From assembly GCF_046630445.1 (NCBI RefSeq), contig NC_092337.1, positions 190,760,001 through 190,824,000 of the forward strand: 64,000 bases of DNA. Direction: 5' to 3'. The position numbers and the translations under genes are program-made. Position 1 is the stretch's first letter; the number at the start of each line of letters is the position of its first letter. The notes beneath the pieces were generated by a model. That model did no database searches. It was not told the origin of the DNA and saw only the letters and a list, made by a program, of their open reading frames with translations. Origin of the DNA: Rutidosis leptorrhynchoides. Its lineage: Eukaryota; Streptophyta; Magnoliopsida; Asterales; Asteraceae. Below are positions 30,362-42,643 of this stretch, one piece after another.

Positions 30362-31710
30362 CTAGGGTCGGGTTTCAAGACGTTGTGATAACTGTCCGAA
30401 CTGCGTTTCTAGACTTTTGAGCAGAGCCAGCTGATTTCTTATTAGTATCTCTGTCTGGTCTTGTCTAGATGCAGTTCTCTGATTTAGGTATTGTTGTCCT
30501 TGAACGAACTGAGTCAACTGATCATCAGTCCTGAGAGCAAGGTTGGTTACTTTCGTAATTTCGGTGGTTGAGGAAGTTTCCTCAGCTGGTGGACCAGTGA
30601 GTGGAAGTGGTTGATCGTAGGTCAATTGAGATTGTTGGGGTGGATAAGGTGGGTAACGATAGTGAAAAGGCTGGTTGTTTCTTTGAAATTCGTTAACCCT
30701 AGGTTGTTGATTGAATTCGGGATTTGATTGACGAGCTGGGTATTGAACGTAACAGACTGAACCGTCAGGGTATTCGTACTCGACTTGATATTCTTCAGTG
30801 GGTTACAGGTTGGTACAATTAACACAGGCCTGAACCTGGTTAACCTGCTGCGGTTGCGTCTTCAATTCTTCGAGTTATTTGGTAAGAGAATCCATCTTAT
30901 CCGTGAGGGATTTTATGGCCTATGTTTGATTGTTAAGTGCGGAGAGTGGGGCAGATGATGAAGTTGTTTCACCACTGTTCCAGTCATGATGATGCATTGT
31001 CTTGTTTTTGAGCATGCTTTGTCTACGATTTGGTTCATTAGATTTCCTTTAGCTGCTGCATCGATCATCGTCCTATGATTTACCGTAAGACCATTGTAGA
31101 AGGTACATATTTGGGCTGACCGTTCAAACTGGTGATTAGGGCATTTCTTCAGTAGGGTTTTAAATTGCTCCCATGCAGTGTAAAGAGATTCATCATAACT
31201 TTGTTTAATGTTAATGATGTCATTCTTAAGCTTGGTTTGTTTAGAAGGAGGGAAGTATTTGGTTAGGAATTTAGTAGCCATCTCCGTCCATGACGTGATG
31301 GAATCTTTTTCCAATTCTTCAAACCATGTTTGTGCATGATGAGTGAGAGAATAGGGGAACAAGTATAGCCTGACTATATCTTGTCCTATCCCTGGCTGTT
31401 TGTAGGAGTTCGAAAGAGATATGAATTTATCAAGCTAAGATTTAGGATTGTCATTCGGTAACCCATGAAATTGACAGCTATTTTGGATAAGTTGTATAAT
31501 GTGATGCTTTAACTTGAACGAGTGTCCTTGAATCTCTAGGAATCTGATCGGTCCTCCTCGACCTTCAATCGAGGGTTTGGTGTTTTCTGCTAAAGTAACA
31601 CGTAACGCCATTCGATTTCTGATTCGTTCTTCTTTGCGTGCTTTGGAGATTATTGCGTCTGAATCAGGTACGAATAACAACGGCCCTGGTCTAGATCGCG
31701 TTTGGGTCAT
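30362..31710 (-). mobile_element. gag region of element X
   Basis: Minus-strand pieces match an Athila-type gag: an N-terminal arm with SCQFHGLPNDNP, then the capsid core (LTHHAQTWFEELEKDSITSW and TKFLTKYFPPSKQTKLKNDI) with the expected W, LP/LE and YFPP positions, then a Gln-rich linker towards protease. It is fossil and broken in several places. Confidence 0.75.
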
Positions 31711-32102
31711 ACACTTGGTATGCCTTTTTGTTTTTAAATTTTATGGTAGAAAAGCTAAGTTCCTAATTTAATCTAAGGTAATCTAAAGCAATCTTAATCT
31801 AAGGTAATCTAAGGTAATCTAATGTAATTATCGTAAGTTTAAATATGTTTTTGGTTCTTGCTACTGATTCCCTGGTATTCGATAACAGAGCTTTGCACGA
31901 ACTATTCAACAAACCAAGTGGCCAGGGCGACTACGGAGAGGCAGGATCCTTTTGGTCCCAATATAATTGGAGACTGTTCGGAAAATTCAACAACCAAGTT
32001 CGTGTATAATTGTCTGTCTTAGACACCACTAAATGCTTGTGAATGAGTTTGATAAAAGTAGTATTATCAGATATCAGTTCCCCGGCAGCAGAGCCAAAAA
32101 CG
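31711..32102 (-). mobile_element. Leader and primer site of element X
   Basis: Non-coding leader between the 5' LTR and gag. The primer site is at plus 32079-32100 (sense tttttggctctgctgccggg). Its ctgccgggga tail resembles the tRNA-Asp-type site of Athila elements and the matching place in Z. No gene. Confidence 0.6.
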
Positions 32103-32932
32103 TGACTCCACCTAATATGACCGAAACGGACAGTTTTGTTTATGCGGTGTCGTCAGGCCGCAAGACATCAGAATCAGCTTCCAAGAGGGGGAGTTAATAG
32201 TTTTAAATTTATATTTAGCTGGGCCTAAATCGTACTACTCCTTATTATAAGTAAGGGAAGTATGACATAGAGTCGTATTTTTAAGATATCAGTAGAATCG
32301 AACCTATAGTTAAAGCTTAAGATAATCCTAAAGTGAAGGAGTAGTGGTTTGTTACCTAATTTTGGATTTTCTAGTTTATAAGATAAAGTAAAGTAAATGC
32401 GATAAAATTTGTAATTCATATAAGGTTAAAACAAGTGCATACTATGGTTTCATCATTTACTTTGCCGACATTACGGAATGTTGGCGCATGAATAGGCAGT
32501 AACCTTGTATTCATTACACTGGTCCCAAACGCCCCTGTCATAAGACATGTCACTGGGTAATGCTTTAGGCTTGAAGATTCTGAATAGACAGCAACATCCC
32601 TTACCCCCGACACCCGTGCAGTCTGACTACGTATTAACATTTCACTAAGGTCTAAACTTTCTTAAGCATAATAGAGTACAGGGTTTCCCGTATCCGAGAG
32701 ACGTGATGTGTTTTGATACTTTCGTTAATGATTGGGTTTAAAAAAATAGTTAGGCCCTTAAAAGAGTTCAACCATAAAGAACACCATGGCCAAGTCAGGT
32801 TTGACTTCCATGAACACGTTCGGTTATCCTAACGGTCCAATCCGTTATGTGTTTAAACAAACAGTTCCTTAAGTAACTACGAATCCCTCAAGCGGGGTAC
32901 AATGCTTGAGATCGCGTTATGGTGAAGTGTAC
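32103..32932 (-). repeat. 5' LTR of element X, left piece
   Basis: Sense-strand 3' part of X's 5' LTR (plus strand starts tgactccacc), ending where element Z with TSD TGTAC is inserted. It continues at 40364-41504. No gene seen. Confidence 0.65.
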
Positions 32933-34355
32933 TGATATGAGAAAAACACACCTAATCTTATTATAGTATACTTACGAATTTGTCCACAGGGAGCAACGTT
33001 TAGGATTTGAAAGCTATTAATTATTCTTAAGATTTAAGTTGTAAAATGGGGGTTTTGATTAAAAACTAATTAAAACAAAGAAAGAAAATACGAATTCAAT
33101 AGATAAAGGGGTATTCACTTAGATTTAATTCCCTAGGATCCGGATTGCTTTTATTAAGAATAATGTTATTAAATCCCTAAGTATAACTCTTGTTAACCAA
33201 GTTCATTAATCAATTAGTAAGATAAGTTGTCGTCCCTAACTTAGATACTAATTCTATCATGAGAGTGTCGGTTTTTCACGTTGGTCTCCCATACGCTTCT
33301 GAAGAACACAATCAATCAATATTAACTACTCGCGATAATGATTCAGTTGAAGGGTAAATGGTGTCCCTATTTGGGCGTCACAATTACCTACTCACTTGAT
33401 AAGATTAATTACTAATCTAATTACACCGGTCTCCCGTATGTAATTCAACTTATCTATTTATTTCTCAATAACCTAGATAAATTAATTGATCCAGTAACTC
33501 TCGTTACATCAACCAACAAATTAGTAATCAATGGGATCAATTAATGGGAGTAATTAAGAATCACAATCAAAAGTAATTATCAATACATATAAAAGATCAA
33601 GCAATCTTTCACCTAGGTTCAATCATCTAAGCAAATACTAGAAATTTAGCTACTAATAATGATAATCAAAGCACACAAGCAAAGAGATAAACAATAATCA
33701 ACCATTGTAAAGATTAAAATAAAAGACAAGAGTTTACCAATGATTAACAATTTGAAATCCTAGTGTTTAGATGCTCTAAAATACCTTAGAAAGCTCAAAA
33801 ATTCGTAACCCTAACTATAAAATTCGTAAAACAAAAACTGATTACCCTAAGAAGGGTTAAAAACGCGTATTTATACTAAACCCAAAAACTGAAGTCGGCC
33901 ATCTAATCTTGTGGTCGCATTAAGCAAATCGCGACCGCGAGTCTTCTCTAAAATCGCGACCGCATCTCTTCAAATCGCGACCACAAGAATTTACTTCTCA
34001 GATTTCTGAACTTCTGTTAACAAATTGCGAACACGAGAATTTTATCACGGGAAAAGACCAAATTCACGGCCGCATCAAGGTATCTTGCGACCGCGAGATT
34101 CACCATTCTGATCAGTATTTTTCTGTTTCAATTTAATACTTTGACACTTCATTTCGGCTTGCAATTTCTTCTCGAAAACACTCAAACATTTGACCAAATA
34201 TCTTCCAACACGTAATAACTCTTCGAATCATCTCGTAGGAACACAAAAAATCAAACTTTAACATTTCCTTCACCATTTCTTCAAATTATAACAAAAAAAC
34301 AAATAAAAACTAACCGTTATTGCGAGTAAGAATATGTATAAACGAAGAAATATCA
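32933..34355 (-). repeat. 3' LTR of element Z
   Basis: 1,423 bp, direct repeat of 38971-40358. It contains repeated words aaatcgcgaccgcgagtc (about 33921-34110) upstream, in sense, of a TATA-like segment (plus gtatttatac, about 33867-33876). No gene. Confidence 0.95.
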
Positions 34356-35323
34356 AAATTCCCCACACTTGAACCTTGCTTGTCCTCAACCAAGTCTATC
34401 TTCAAATAATATTGACTCGAAAAAAGATAAATAAACTCGAACAAATCTTCAATAGTAATAGAATCAAAACATACCGATATCGTCTTCAAAGATCATTAAC
34501 TCCATATCGTGTAGTCTTCAACAAAATTAGTGCAAGGCTCAAGTCTTCAATCAAATACCATCAACATTCAACCATGATTCAAGCCTAAGTCTACCCAAAA
34601 CAACCATTCCCCGGTCAAAGTCAACTCCATCTTCTAAAAGGTCATCAATCATCAAGTATATAATTTTCATAACTCAAACTTTGACCTCTTTGACTTTGAC
34701 CAATTACGTAGGATTCGCGGGATAGCCATCAACTCACCAAAATACCAATCAAAATAATCCTCAAGATCGTTAACAATTTACTCAATTTCACCAAAATAAG
34801 TTCAAGGTGTCAATAAATATATACCATAAGTTAAAATCACCATGGAAATCATAAAAACTAACCAAAATGAGTAAGACCATAAACCTCATAAAAATTACCA
34901 TCCGCCAAGGAGACTATTGCGTAATAAGTGAATGCCTCTAAAAATATGTTCTTCTAATCAACCCGCGATGGCTATCCCTCTTCCACCTCCATGCCCTCAA
35001 AACACCAATAGTTGTCAATTCCAAATATAATCATCAATTCCAAATTTGGGTTAAGGTGGGTGCACCAAAGCTAGGGGACTGGGTACCCCTATCTTTATTG
35101 GTCAATCCAGGCTCAGGATGACCGGTACTCATCAAGCTTTCTATCACAACTCTATGGTTTCTCTTATAGTAGGGCGAAAGCATTGACGGAGGTTCGTGGA
35201 ATTAGGGCCCCACGTGGCTAAATAAGAGGTCCATCAATTTCAAAATTTGGCGGATTTTGAATTCCTTGACGAGCAGTTGTGAGCCACTCTGGAGTGTTAA
35301 AGATGAAACCTTCAACACCCGGC

Positions 35324-35899
35324 TAGGAAGACTTCACTTCCTAAAAAGAATCACACTTAACTTGTAAGACTTTTACTTACAAGCTTGAAACACAATAAGA
35401 TTTGGAAGACTTTACTTCCAAGTTTAGTATTTTGAAACTCAACTTAACTTGCAAGACTTTACTTACAAGTTTTGAAAGACTTTACTTCCTAAAAACAACA
35501 TGGGAGGACTCGATTCTCCTGGAAGTGTTTAAACACTTGTTAATTTTATTTAAGGTCCTTTGACACCACTTCCCACGTATTTAGCTTTTATGCTAGTTTT
35601 AAGAAAATGTTGGAAGAAGATACTACATTCCCGTATTTTAAAGGTTACCATGGCTTTTGGCCATGGCGTGCGTTGTCTAAGCAAATGCTAGCATGAAGCC
35701 ATTGCTCTTACATAAAAAGACAGCATAGTTGAAGCTCAAGGCTCCTCTTCCCACAGTACGATACATCGGTGTAATACATCGTGAAATGAAGCATTAACTA
35801 ATGTCAGTATGAAATGATGTGGATTAGGAAGTCTCCCACACCAAGTAAAACGGGCATTCGGAAGACTTGACTTCCTTTATGGATGGACTTGAATCATCC
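35324..35899 (-). repeat. Stem-loop array in Z's 3' untranslated region
   Basis: At least six stem-loops have different stems but related loops (plus strand ACTT[T/C/G]A, occasionally one base longer). TAGGAAG/CTTCCTA (35324-35330, 35337-35343); CTTGTAAG/CTTACAAG (35361-35368, 35376-35383); TTGGAAG/CTTCCAA (35402-35408, 35415-35421); ACTTGCAAG/CTTACAAGT (35447-35455, 35462-35470); GAAAG/CTTCC (35474-35478, 35485-35489); GGAAG/CTTCC (35860-35864, 35871-35875); and GGATG/CATCC (35881-35885, 35895-35899) with a longer loop. The two imperfect stems become G.U pairs on the minus strand, which is the element's sense strand. Confidence 0.75.
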
Positions 35900-36899
35900 T
35901 ACAATTTTGGGTTTTTATACCTTAGAAGGCATTGTTCCCTTATTACACACACACTCACACAAAAGAAAATGCAAAACACCAACACCATGAGGTACCTGCA
36001 CAATTTAACTTACAAAGGTGATAACATTTGCTTCATTAAATAACTACGTTTGGCCTTTGAATGAGTCAAAAATTTTAAATATCCCCAATTTTTCAACAAT
36101 TTAGACAAAAATAAGACTGGAGCCAAGTGCATTACATCCACGAGAATTCATATCTCTCCCCCCACACTTAAGATCATGTAATGCCCTCATTTACATGAAA
36201 TCAGATAAATCAAATATAAAATCGATAGGATAATAGAGTGAATGGGAAAAAACATAACCGGTTGTAGAGCAACATAATCGCGAAACAGAGTTACAGACGG
36301 CTCTGCACTGACGACCATTCCTCGATTGTCATCACATTATGTACCTGCAATGATTACACAAGAACAAAACTCAAAAAGGAAATATTTTTGGAATTTTGGT
36401 TTTTTTTTCAATTTTTTAGGATTTTTTAGTTTTAAAACACACGCAATATACAAATTTTACAAAGATATAAATTGTGCAAGTTTATTAACGAGTCTTGCAC
36501 TAGACTCCAACTTCTCCTCAACTGATGCTCGGATGGTGGGTTCCCTCTTTCAAACTATGGGAATCTCCACTTTCGAAACCATTACCGATCATACTTATCA
36601 ACCAATCATTCGTGGCCCTTGACTCCCTAGTCAGTTCCCTCAACTTTTCCTTCTCTTTTTAAAATAAATTGGAAATTAACCGGAGTCTTAATTGCTCATC
36701 TTTCTCATTCAGCGCTTTCTTAACCCGCCCGAATAACCTTCTCATAGACCTATCAACAACACTATCATCGGGCGTTTTAACCACGGGTTTTTCTCTAACA
36801 ACACCACCCCCACACTTAGGATCCTTACTAGTCTCAGTTTTTTGACATTATCAATTTCACTAGTCAGGACACTCACAGAATCAACGGGTGTGGGCGGTG

Positions 36900-37461
36900 G
36901 TTTAACACTAAACTTTGTTTGAAAACTTAAAGTTTTACCTCTATCCCTAAAAATTAGTTTACACGTTCTCCAGTCAGTTAATGCACCTGCAATTTCTAAA
37001 AATGGTCTACCAAAAACAATCGGTACAACCTTATCCTCTGGCATATCAACAACCACAAAATCCGCTGGGAACTCTAATTCACCTATTTTAACCACCAAAT
37101 TTTCAGGAATCCCTAAGAGTTTACTAATTGACTGGTTAACTAATCTAACTCCAGTTTTAGTCAACTTAAGCTCATTCAAACCCAAACGTAAATAAACAGA
37201 TAACGGCATAAGATTGATACTCGCACCTGAATCAGTTAAACACTTAAAAATTTCAGAGTCATCAATCCTACAGGGCACCATGAATGGTCCGGGATCACTT
37301 AGCTTTGGCGGCAAATCACTCTTCTTCAAAATAGCAGCACATTCCGCTTCAAGAAACGCGAAGGATGCCTGCTCATGATCACCCTTCTTCGCCATTAAAT
37401 CTTTCAAAAATTTCCCATAATTGGGCATACCTGCTAAAACATCAACCAATGGTACATGCAC
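36900..37461 (-). mobile_element. Aspartic protease region of element Z
   Basis: The minus strand shows a clear retropepsin: CLTDSGASINLMPLSVYLRL with the catalytic DSG, and then FPADFVVVDMPEDKVVPIVF followed by GRPF. This is the best preserved enzyme region in the stack. No RT follows. Confidence 0.85.
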
Positions 37462-37549
37462 ACAAATATTATCATTAGTATTAATAGGCTTACAAACAGT
37501 GTCCTTTGGTTTCTCGAATGGAATAGCTCTCGGATATGGAATAGGCGGC

Positions 37550-38672
37550 TTCTACACTTTCAACTTAGGTGACGGTTTCACCTCTTCTTCCACTTTAATC
37601 TCATCAACACTAAACTCAGGAGACTCGGTAGTCTCCACACTCTTAATTTCTGACTCTTGATTAGCCCAACTCGAAGAACTCCCCGTCATCAGACTCATCA
37701 AGTGTTTACCATAGGCGGGAGTTATATCACTAACTCTAATCCAACCGTCTGTACCATTATGAGTATAAGTCGGTATAACCTCATCGGATTCATAACCCTC
37801 AAAACTAGAAACAGCATTCACCAGCGAATAAGGAGAAAGTTGAGGATCTTTATTCTTCACATCACTTCGGTTGTTATTAGTCAAAATTGTTCGAGGCGGC
37901 CCATTGACATTCGGATTAGCTTGTGTACTTGAAGGGAGAGCACCCGGTGGTTTCTCCGTTATTGATTGAGCTATACGCCCCACATCCCGTTCCAAATTCT
38001 TAATCGAGGCCTGCTGACTTCTCACTTGCTGTTTTGTTGATTTACTATCTTGCCTCAAAGCCGTGATGATTTCATCTGTCTTTATTATAAAACCCCGCAA
38101 TATCTCCTCTAGTAAAGGACCCTTATCCATATACGACTGATTCTGATTTCGATTAATGAACCCGATGGTCCGTTCCTTTCGATTAACGACTGATTCTGAT
38201 TTCGAAGCATTTTACCGAACCGTGTCCAAGCATCATAGAGTGTCTCGTTTGACTTTTGAACAAAGTGATTAATGTCACTCTGTAATTTCGCGGACTTTGA
38301 AGCTGGAAAGAAACGCTGTAAAAACTTGTCTTCCATAATCATCCCACTGTCAATCTCACCTTCGGGCAATGATTCTAACCAGTCCTTTGCATCATCTTTC
38401 AAAGACCAAGGAAAGACCCTCAAATAGATAACCATGTCTGCAACTTGGGTAATTTTGAACAAATTACATATGCTTTTAAAGTTTCAAAGATGCTCGAATG
38501 CATCCTCTTTCGGTGTACCCCTGAACTGGCATTGATGAGTGATCATATTTAAAATCTGCCCCTTAACCTCAAAATCTTTATCAACTACGGGTTGGGTAAT
38601 GGCATGCCCATTACCAGCCCTTATGGCTTTCATCATCGCTTCTATGGTTTGACCCCTTGTTGGTTCACCCAT
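37550..38672 (-). mobile_element. gag region of element Z
   Basis: Minus-strand Athila-type gag: HQCQFRGTPKEDAFEHL, then YLRVFPWSLKDDAKDWLESL and FLQRFFPASKSAKLQSDINH (capsid core), then a predicted coiled-coil/linker region with SQQASIKNLERDVGRIAQSI. It is broken in a few places. Confidence 0.8.
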
Positions 38673-38970
38673 TGTATCTTCTTCCTTCTTGATATATTCA
38701 AAGTCCGGAATATAAAAAGGTAAAACTGAGAAACCTTCTGCGATTTTTTACTCTTCTTTAGCTTTGCTGCGTGTATGATAAACTCTAGATGGTTCCAGAG
38801 TTATGAGTACCCAACCTGCGTTCACACCACAACAAAACCAAAGCGTAAAACTGAAAATAAAAATACAGAAAAGTAACTTTCGTGAAACAAAGTTTCCACG
38901 AAAGGATCGAATAACTAAAAGCTTTGAAAACCCTAAGACACACCGCTCCCCGGTAGTGGCACCAAAAATT

Positions 38971-40358
38971 TGATATGCGAAAAACAAACCTAATCTTATT
39001 TAGTATACTTACGAATTCGTCCACAGGAAGCAAAGTTTAGGATTTGAAAGCTATTAATTATTCTGAAGATTTAATTTGTAAAATGGGGTTTTTGATTAAA
39101 AACTAATTAAAACAAAGAAAGAAAATACGAATTCAATAGATAAAGGGGTATTCACTTACATTCAATTCCCTAGGATCCGGATTGCTTTTATTAAGAATAA
39201 TGTTATTAAATCCCTAAGTATAACTCTTGTTAACCAAGTTCATTAATCAATTAGTAAGATAAGCTGGCGTCCCTAACTTAGATACTAATTCTATCATAAG
39301 AGTGTCGGTTTTTCACGTTGGTCTCCCATACGCTTCTGAAGAACACAATCAATCAACATTAACTACTCGCGATTATGATTCAGTTGAAGGGTAAATCGGT
39401 GTCCCTATTTAGGCGTCACAATTACCTACTCACTTGATGAGATTAATTACTAATCTGATTACACCGGTCTCCCGTATGTAATTCAACTTATCTATTTTTT
39501 TCTCAATAACCTAGATAAATTAATTGATCTAGTAACTCTCGTTACATCAACCAACAAATTAGTAATCAATGAGATCAATTAATGGGAGTAATTAAAAATC
39601 ACAATGAAAAGTAATTATCAATACATATAAAAGATCAAGCAATCCTTCACCTAGGTTCAATCATCTAAGCAAATACTAGAAATTTAGCTACTCATAATGA
39701 TAATCAAAGCACGCAAGCAAAGAGATAGACAATAATCAACCATTGTAAAGATTAAAATAAAAGAAAAGAGTTTACCAATGATTAACAATTGATATCCTAG
39801 TGTTTAGATGCTCCGAAATACCATAGAAAGCTCAAAAATTTGTAGCACTAACTATAATATTCGTAAAACAAAAACTGATTACCCTAAAACGGGTTTAAAA
39901 CGCGTATTTATACTAAACCCAAAAACTAAAGTCGCGACCGCTAGTCTTCTATAAAATCGTGATCGCATCTCTTCAAATCGCGATCGCGAGAGTTTACATC
40001 TCAGATTTCTGAACTTCTGTTAACAAATTGCGAACGCGAGAATTTTATCACGGGCAAAGACCAAACTCGTGGCCACATCAAGGTATCTTGCGACCGCGAG
40101 ATTCACCATTCTGATCAGTATTTTTCTGTTTCAATTTACTACTTTGACACTTCGTTTCGGCTTGCAATTTCTTCTCGAAAACACTCAAACCTATGACCAA
40201 ATATCTTCCAAAACGTAATAACTCTTTGAATCATCTCGTACGAACACAAAAACTCAAACTTTAACATTTCCTTCACCATTTTTCCAATTAATAACCAAAA
40301 ACCAAATAAAAACTAACCGATATTGCGAGTAAGAATATGTATAAACGAGACAATATCA
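38971..40358 (-). repeat. 5' LTR of element Z
   Basis: 1,388 bp. It has the same CG-containing words as its partner (gtcgcgaccgct, gatcgcgagag, cgaccgcgag; about 39933-40110) and a TATA-like plus-strand gtatttatac (39904-39913). It ends atatca at 40358, followed by TSD TGTAC. Confidence 0.95.
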
Positions 40359-40363
40359 TGTAC

Positions 40364-41504
40364 TAATCAGCACTGACCGGTTTCCATGGCCTTACTTAGC
40401 AGAGGTACAGCTTACAACAACCGTTGTACTTCAGCATGCACGAACGAAGTTTATATGCTTGGTGACTACACTAGCATGGTCTAGGACCGACAATGTACTA
40501 GGGTTAGATGTTTCACTATGAAAGAGTCCTCAGTCAGAATCCAAGGCTCGGTGGACTTACTACAACCGGTGTACCTCAGTCAAACTTACGTTGTATCTGA
40601 TAGACTTCTCTTACCAAGGGGTGACACAGATAGTGTGCTCTGAATCCGGGTTCACGACTTCGCAATAACAAAGCCGATAACTACGTTCTATTAGTTGGAA
40701 AAGCGATTGAGTTTAAAGCATAATTGGAAAGCATCTCGACAACATACATAAACTATAATATTATTTCAGCATTATAGGTGACTACATCATAGCATACACT
40801 AAAGATAACTACTCGCTAATCATGACAACAATGTCACAAAGAATAATAATGGAAGACATTATATAAAGACAAAGGATAGTACTAGTTGATTAAACAAGTT
40901 CCGAATACAAAAGTGACAACTTCAAACTCCGGACCACTTCTAATACAATCTTCGGCGTTCTTCTCCGGGTACTAGGTTTCCCGCACAGAGTCAAAGACCT
41001 TGAAAGTATGACTAATATTGTAGAAAGATAGAGAAAGAAGTGAATTGAAGTGTGTGTAAAAATGGATGACAAAGACCCTTTAAATAGACTTGAAATTGGC
41101 CTGCATATGGCTGGCAAGCCGTATGGCAGGCCGTTTTTATACCCGTTTGCACTGGTCAGCCGTTTTACCTGGCCGTTTTCCTGGGCCGTATTGCAGGCCG
41201 TTTTCCCTATAGGTAGGCCATATGGCAAGCTATGTGGCAAGCCGTATGGCCTGCTTTGGTTTGCTGATTTCACTAGATCGTAACTTGATTTCCTTGATCG
41301 TAGCTATGTTTCTCGTCTTTCACCGTTTTCACTCTAGAATCTTCATTTTAGCTCCGATTCTCTTGATTCTTTTTGCACCGTCTTCGTAATCACTTGATCT
41401 TCAATTTTGACTGACGAAGCGGGTATTTTGGCGATAAAGCTTGGAACTTTATAGTTTTTGGGCCTCAATACCGGGGTGAAAACGTGACTTTTTAGCCGAT
41501 ATCA
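40364..41504 (-). repeat. 5' LTR of element X, right piece
   Basis: Sense-strand start of X's LTR (minus strand tgatatcggctaaaaagtca from 41504). It has a cluster of repeated words based on gccgtatggc and ggccgttttc (about 41100-41260), followed in sense by a TATA-like segment (plus ctttaaatagac, about 41078-41089). The readable frame across this cluster is an artefact of the repeat. Confidence 0.65.
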
Positions 41505-42643
41505 TAGGGGTTCTTTAAGGCTTCAACATCATTAACCACTGCTCCAATTAGCATGATAACCCTAACCAACATGATCATCTCTATAGGGTGGTTAACTAAT
41601 TTCCCGCCGATCGATGGTCGGTATCTATCGACGGCAAAAGGGAGAAAACCCTACGAGGAACTGTATAAAAAACCCTAGATCGCGAGAGATCATAGATGTC
41701 GTGGAGAGGCATTTAGTAGGAGCAAGATCTGGTGTAGGGACTGTGTTCTTGATATAGGTTTCTGCCCCACATTTATAGATGGAAATTGGGTTTAAGATGA
41801 CTTGTGGGTCAAGTCAATCGTGTAGACCCTAATTAGAAAACCTTACGTCAATCAAGCCCCCCAAATTTCGTGTGATATCTTTTTTAAGTATTCTGTGAGA
41901 AAAAAGTTCACGGGAGAGTGCGCAAACAACTTTTTTGCAGACAAATGGGGGTAAAATCGCAGGCAGCTGCACGCAAAAAATCGCACAAACGACCATGCGT
42001 AGACCCGCATGAAAATTGCACGTAAAACTGCAGACAATTTTGCAAAAAGTACGCGAAAACTGGGCAACAGAGCGCGCAGATAGTTGTGAAAGTGCACGCG
42101 CACATTTGCTCGAAAAATATCTTGTACTTAGACCGCATATAACGAATCAAAAGCTTAATAAAAAACAAACCTTCTCAAACCAAAAGTGTGGCGGTAGGAA
42201 CATGAGAAATTATGCCACGAGCCCCATGGTAGACGCCATTTGTTAATGCATATATTTTATGAGGGAAAATACACCCATGAACTACGATATGCGGGAGGTT
42301 TTTTTAGGCATCAATGTCATTAACCTCAGGTCCAGTTATCGTGATAACCCTAGCTGAGATGATGATCTTGGGAGGGTGGTTAACGAATATCCAGCAGGCC
42401 GATGGTTGGAATCTATTAATGGAAAAAGGGAGAAAACTCTACGAGGATCTGTAGGAAAAAAACCCTAGATCGGGAGAGATCATAGCTGTCATGGGGAAGC
42501 ATTTAGCAGGAGAAAGATGCGATGGAGGGAGTGTGTACTTGATGTAGGTTTTTGCCCCATATTTATAGATGAGAATTAAATGTCAGATGACTTGTGGGCC
42601 AAGTCAACCGTGTAGTCCCTAATCGGAAAACCCTACGTCATCA
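41505..42643 (-). mobile_element. TRIM-like miniature LTR retrotransposon
   Basis: Two direct repeats (41505-41854, cut on its left by X; 42241-42643, about 403 bp) enclose only 386 bp. On the minus strand the inner end of the right repeat (gcattaaca) is followed by a primer-site-like aatggcgtctaccatggggc (plus 42221-42240). The other side has a polypurine tract aaatttggggggct (plus 41855-41868) next to the LTR start tgattgacgtaagg. No coding capacity. This architecture matches terminal-repeat retrotransposons in miniature (TRIM), with LTRs somewhat longer than usual. The repeats are clearly diverged, so it is old. Confidence 0.75.

Larger units (their letters stand above)
32933..40358 (-). 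mobile_element. Element Z: complete-ended Athila-like gag-protease retrotransposon
   Basis: 7.4 kb, minus strand, inserted in X's LTR with a perfect TSD TGTAC (32928-32932, 40359-40363). LTRs are 32933-34355 and 38971-40358 (tgatatgmg...atatca). The primer site is sense tttttggtgccactaccggg (plus 38950-38969), resembling the tRNA-Asp type. Internally: gag (about 38672-37550), protease (about 37461-36900), then 2.4 kb without genes that carries a stem-loop array (35324-35899), and a polypurine tract aagtgtggggaa next to the 3' LTR. RT, RNase H and integrase are absent. LTRs differ by roughly 5 percent over the first 210 bases by eye, so it is older than B. It is broken in a few places. Confidence 0.92.
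26685..41504 (-). mobile_element. Element X: Athila-like gag-protease retrotransposon, minus strand
   Basis: Minus-strand element read from the right: 5' LTR (41504 to 40364, then 32932 to 32103, split by element Z), primer site (plus 32079-32100, sense tttttggctctgctgccggg, similar in layout to Z's), gag (about 31710-30913), protease (about 30127-29639), an intact 479-codon ORF (29387-27948), polypurine-like words near 27540-27655, and untranslated sequence to 26685, where Y abuts. RT, RNase H and integrase are absent. The 3' LTR is not in the window. gag and protease are broken in several places. It also interrupts the TRIM-like element at 41505, so it is younger than that. Confidence 0.7.

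Noticed and set aside
37421-37932. Plus-strand ORFs inside element Z
   Set aside because: Antisense shadows of the well-supported minus-strand gag-protease region.
41050-41283. 77-codon ORF with GKPYGRPF-like repeats
   Set aside because: Product of the repeated gccgtatggc words in X's LTR; no coding evidence, and the same words lie in a promoter-like place.
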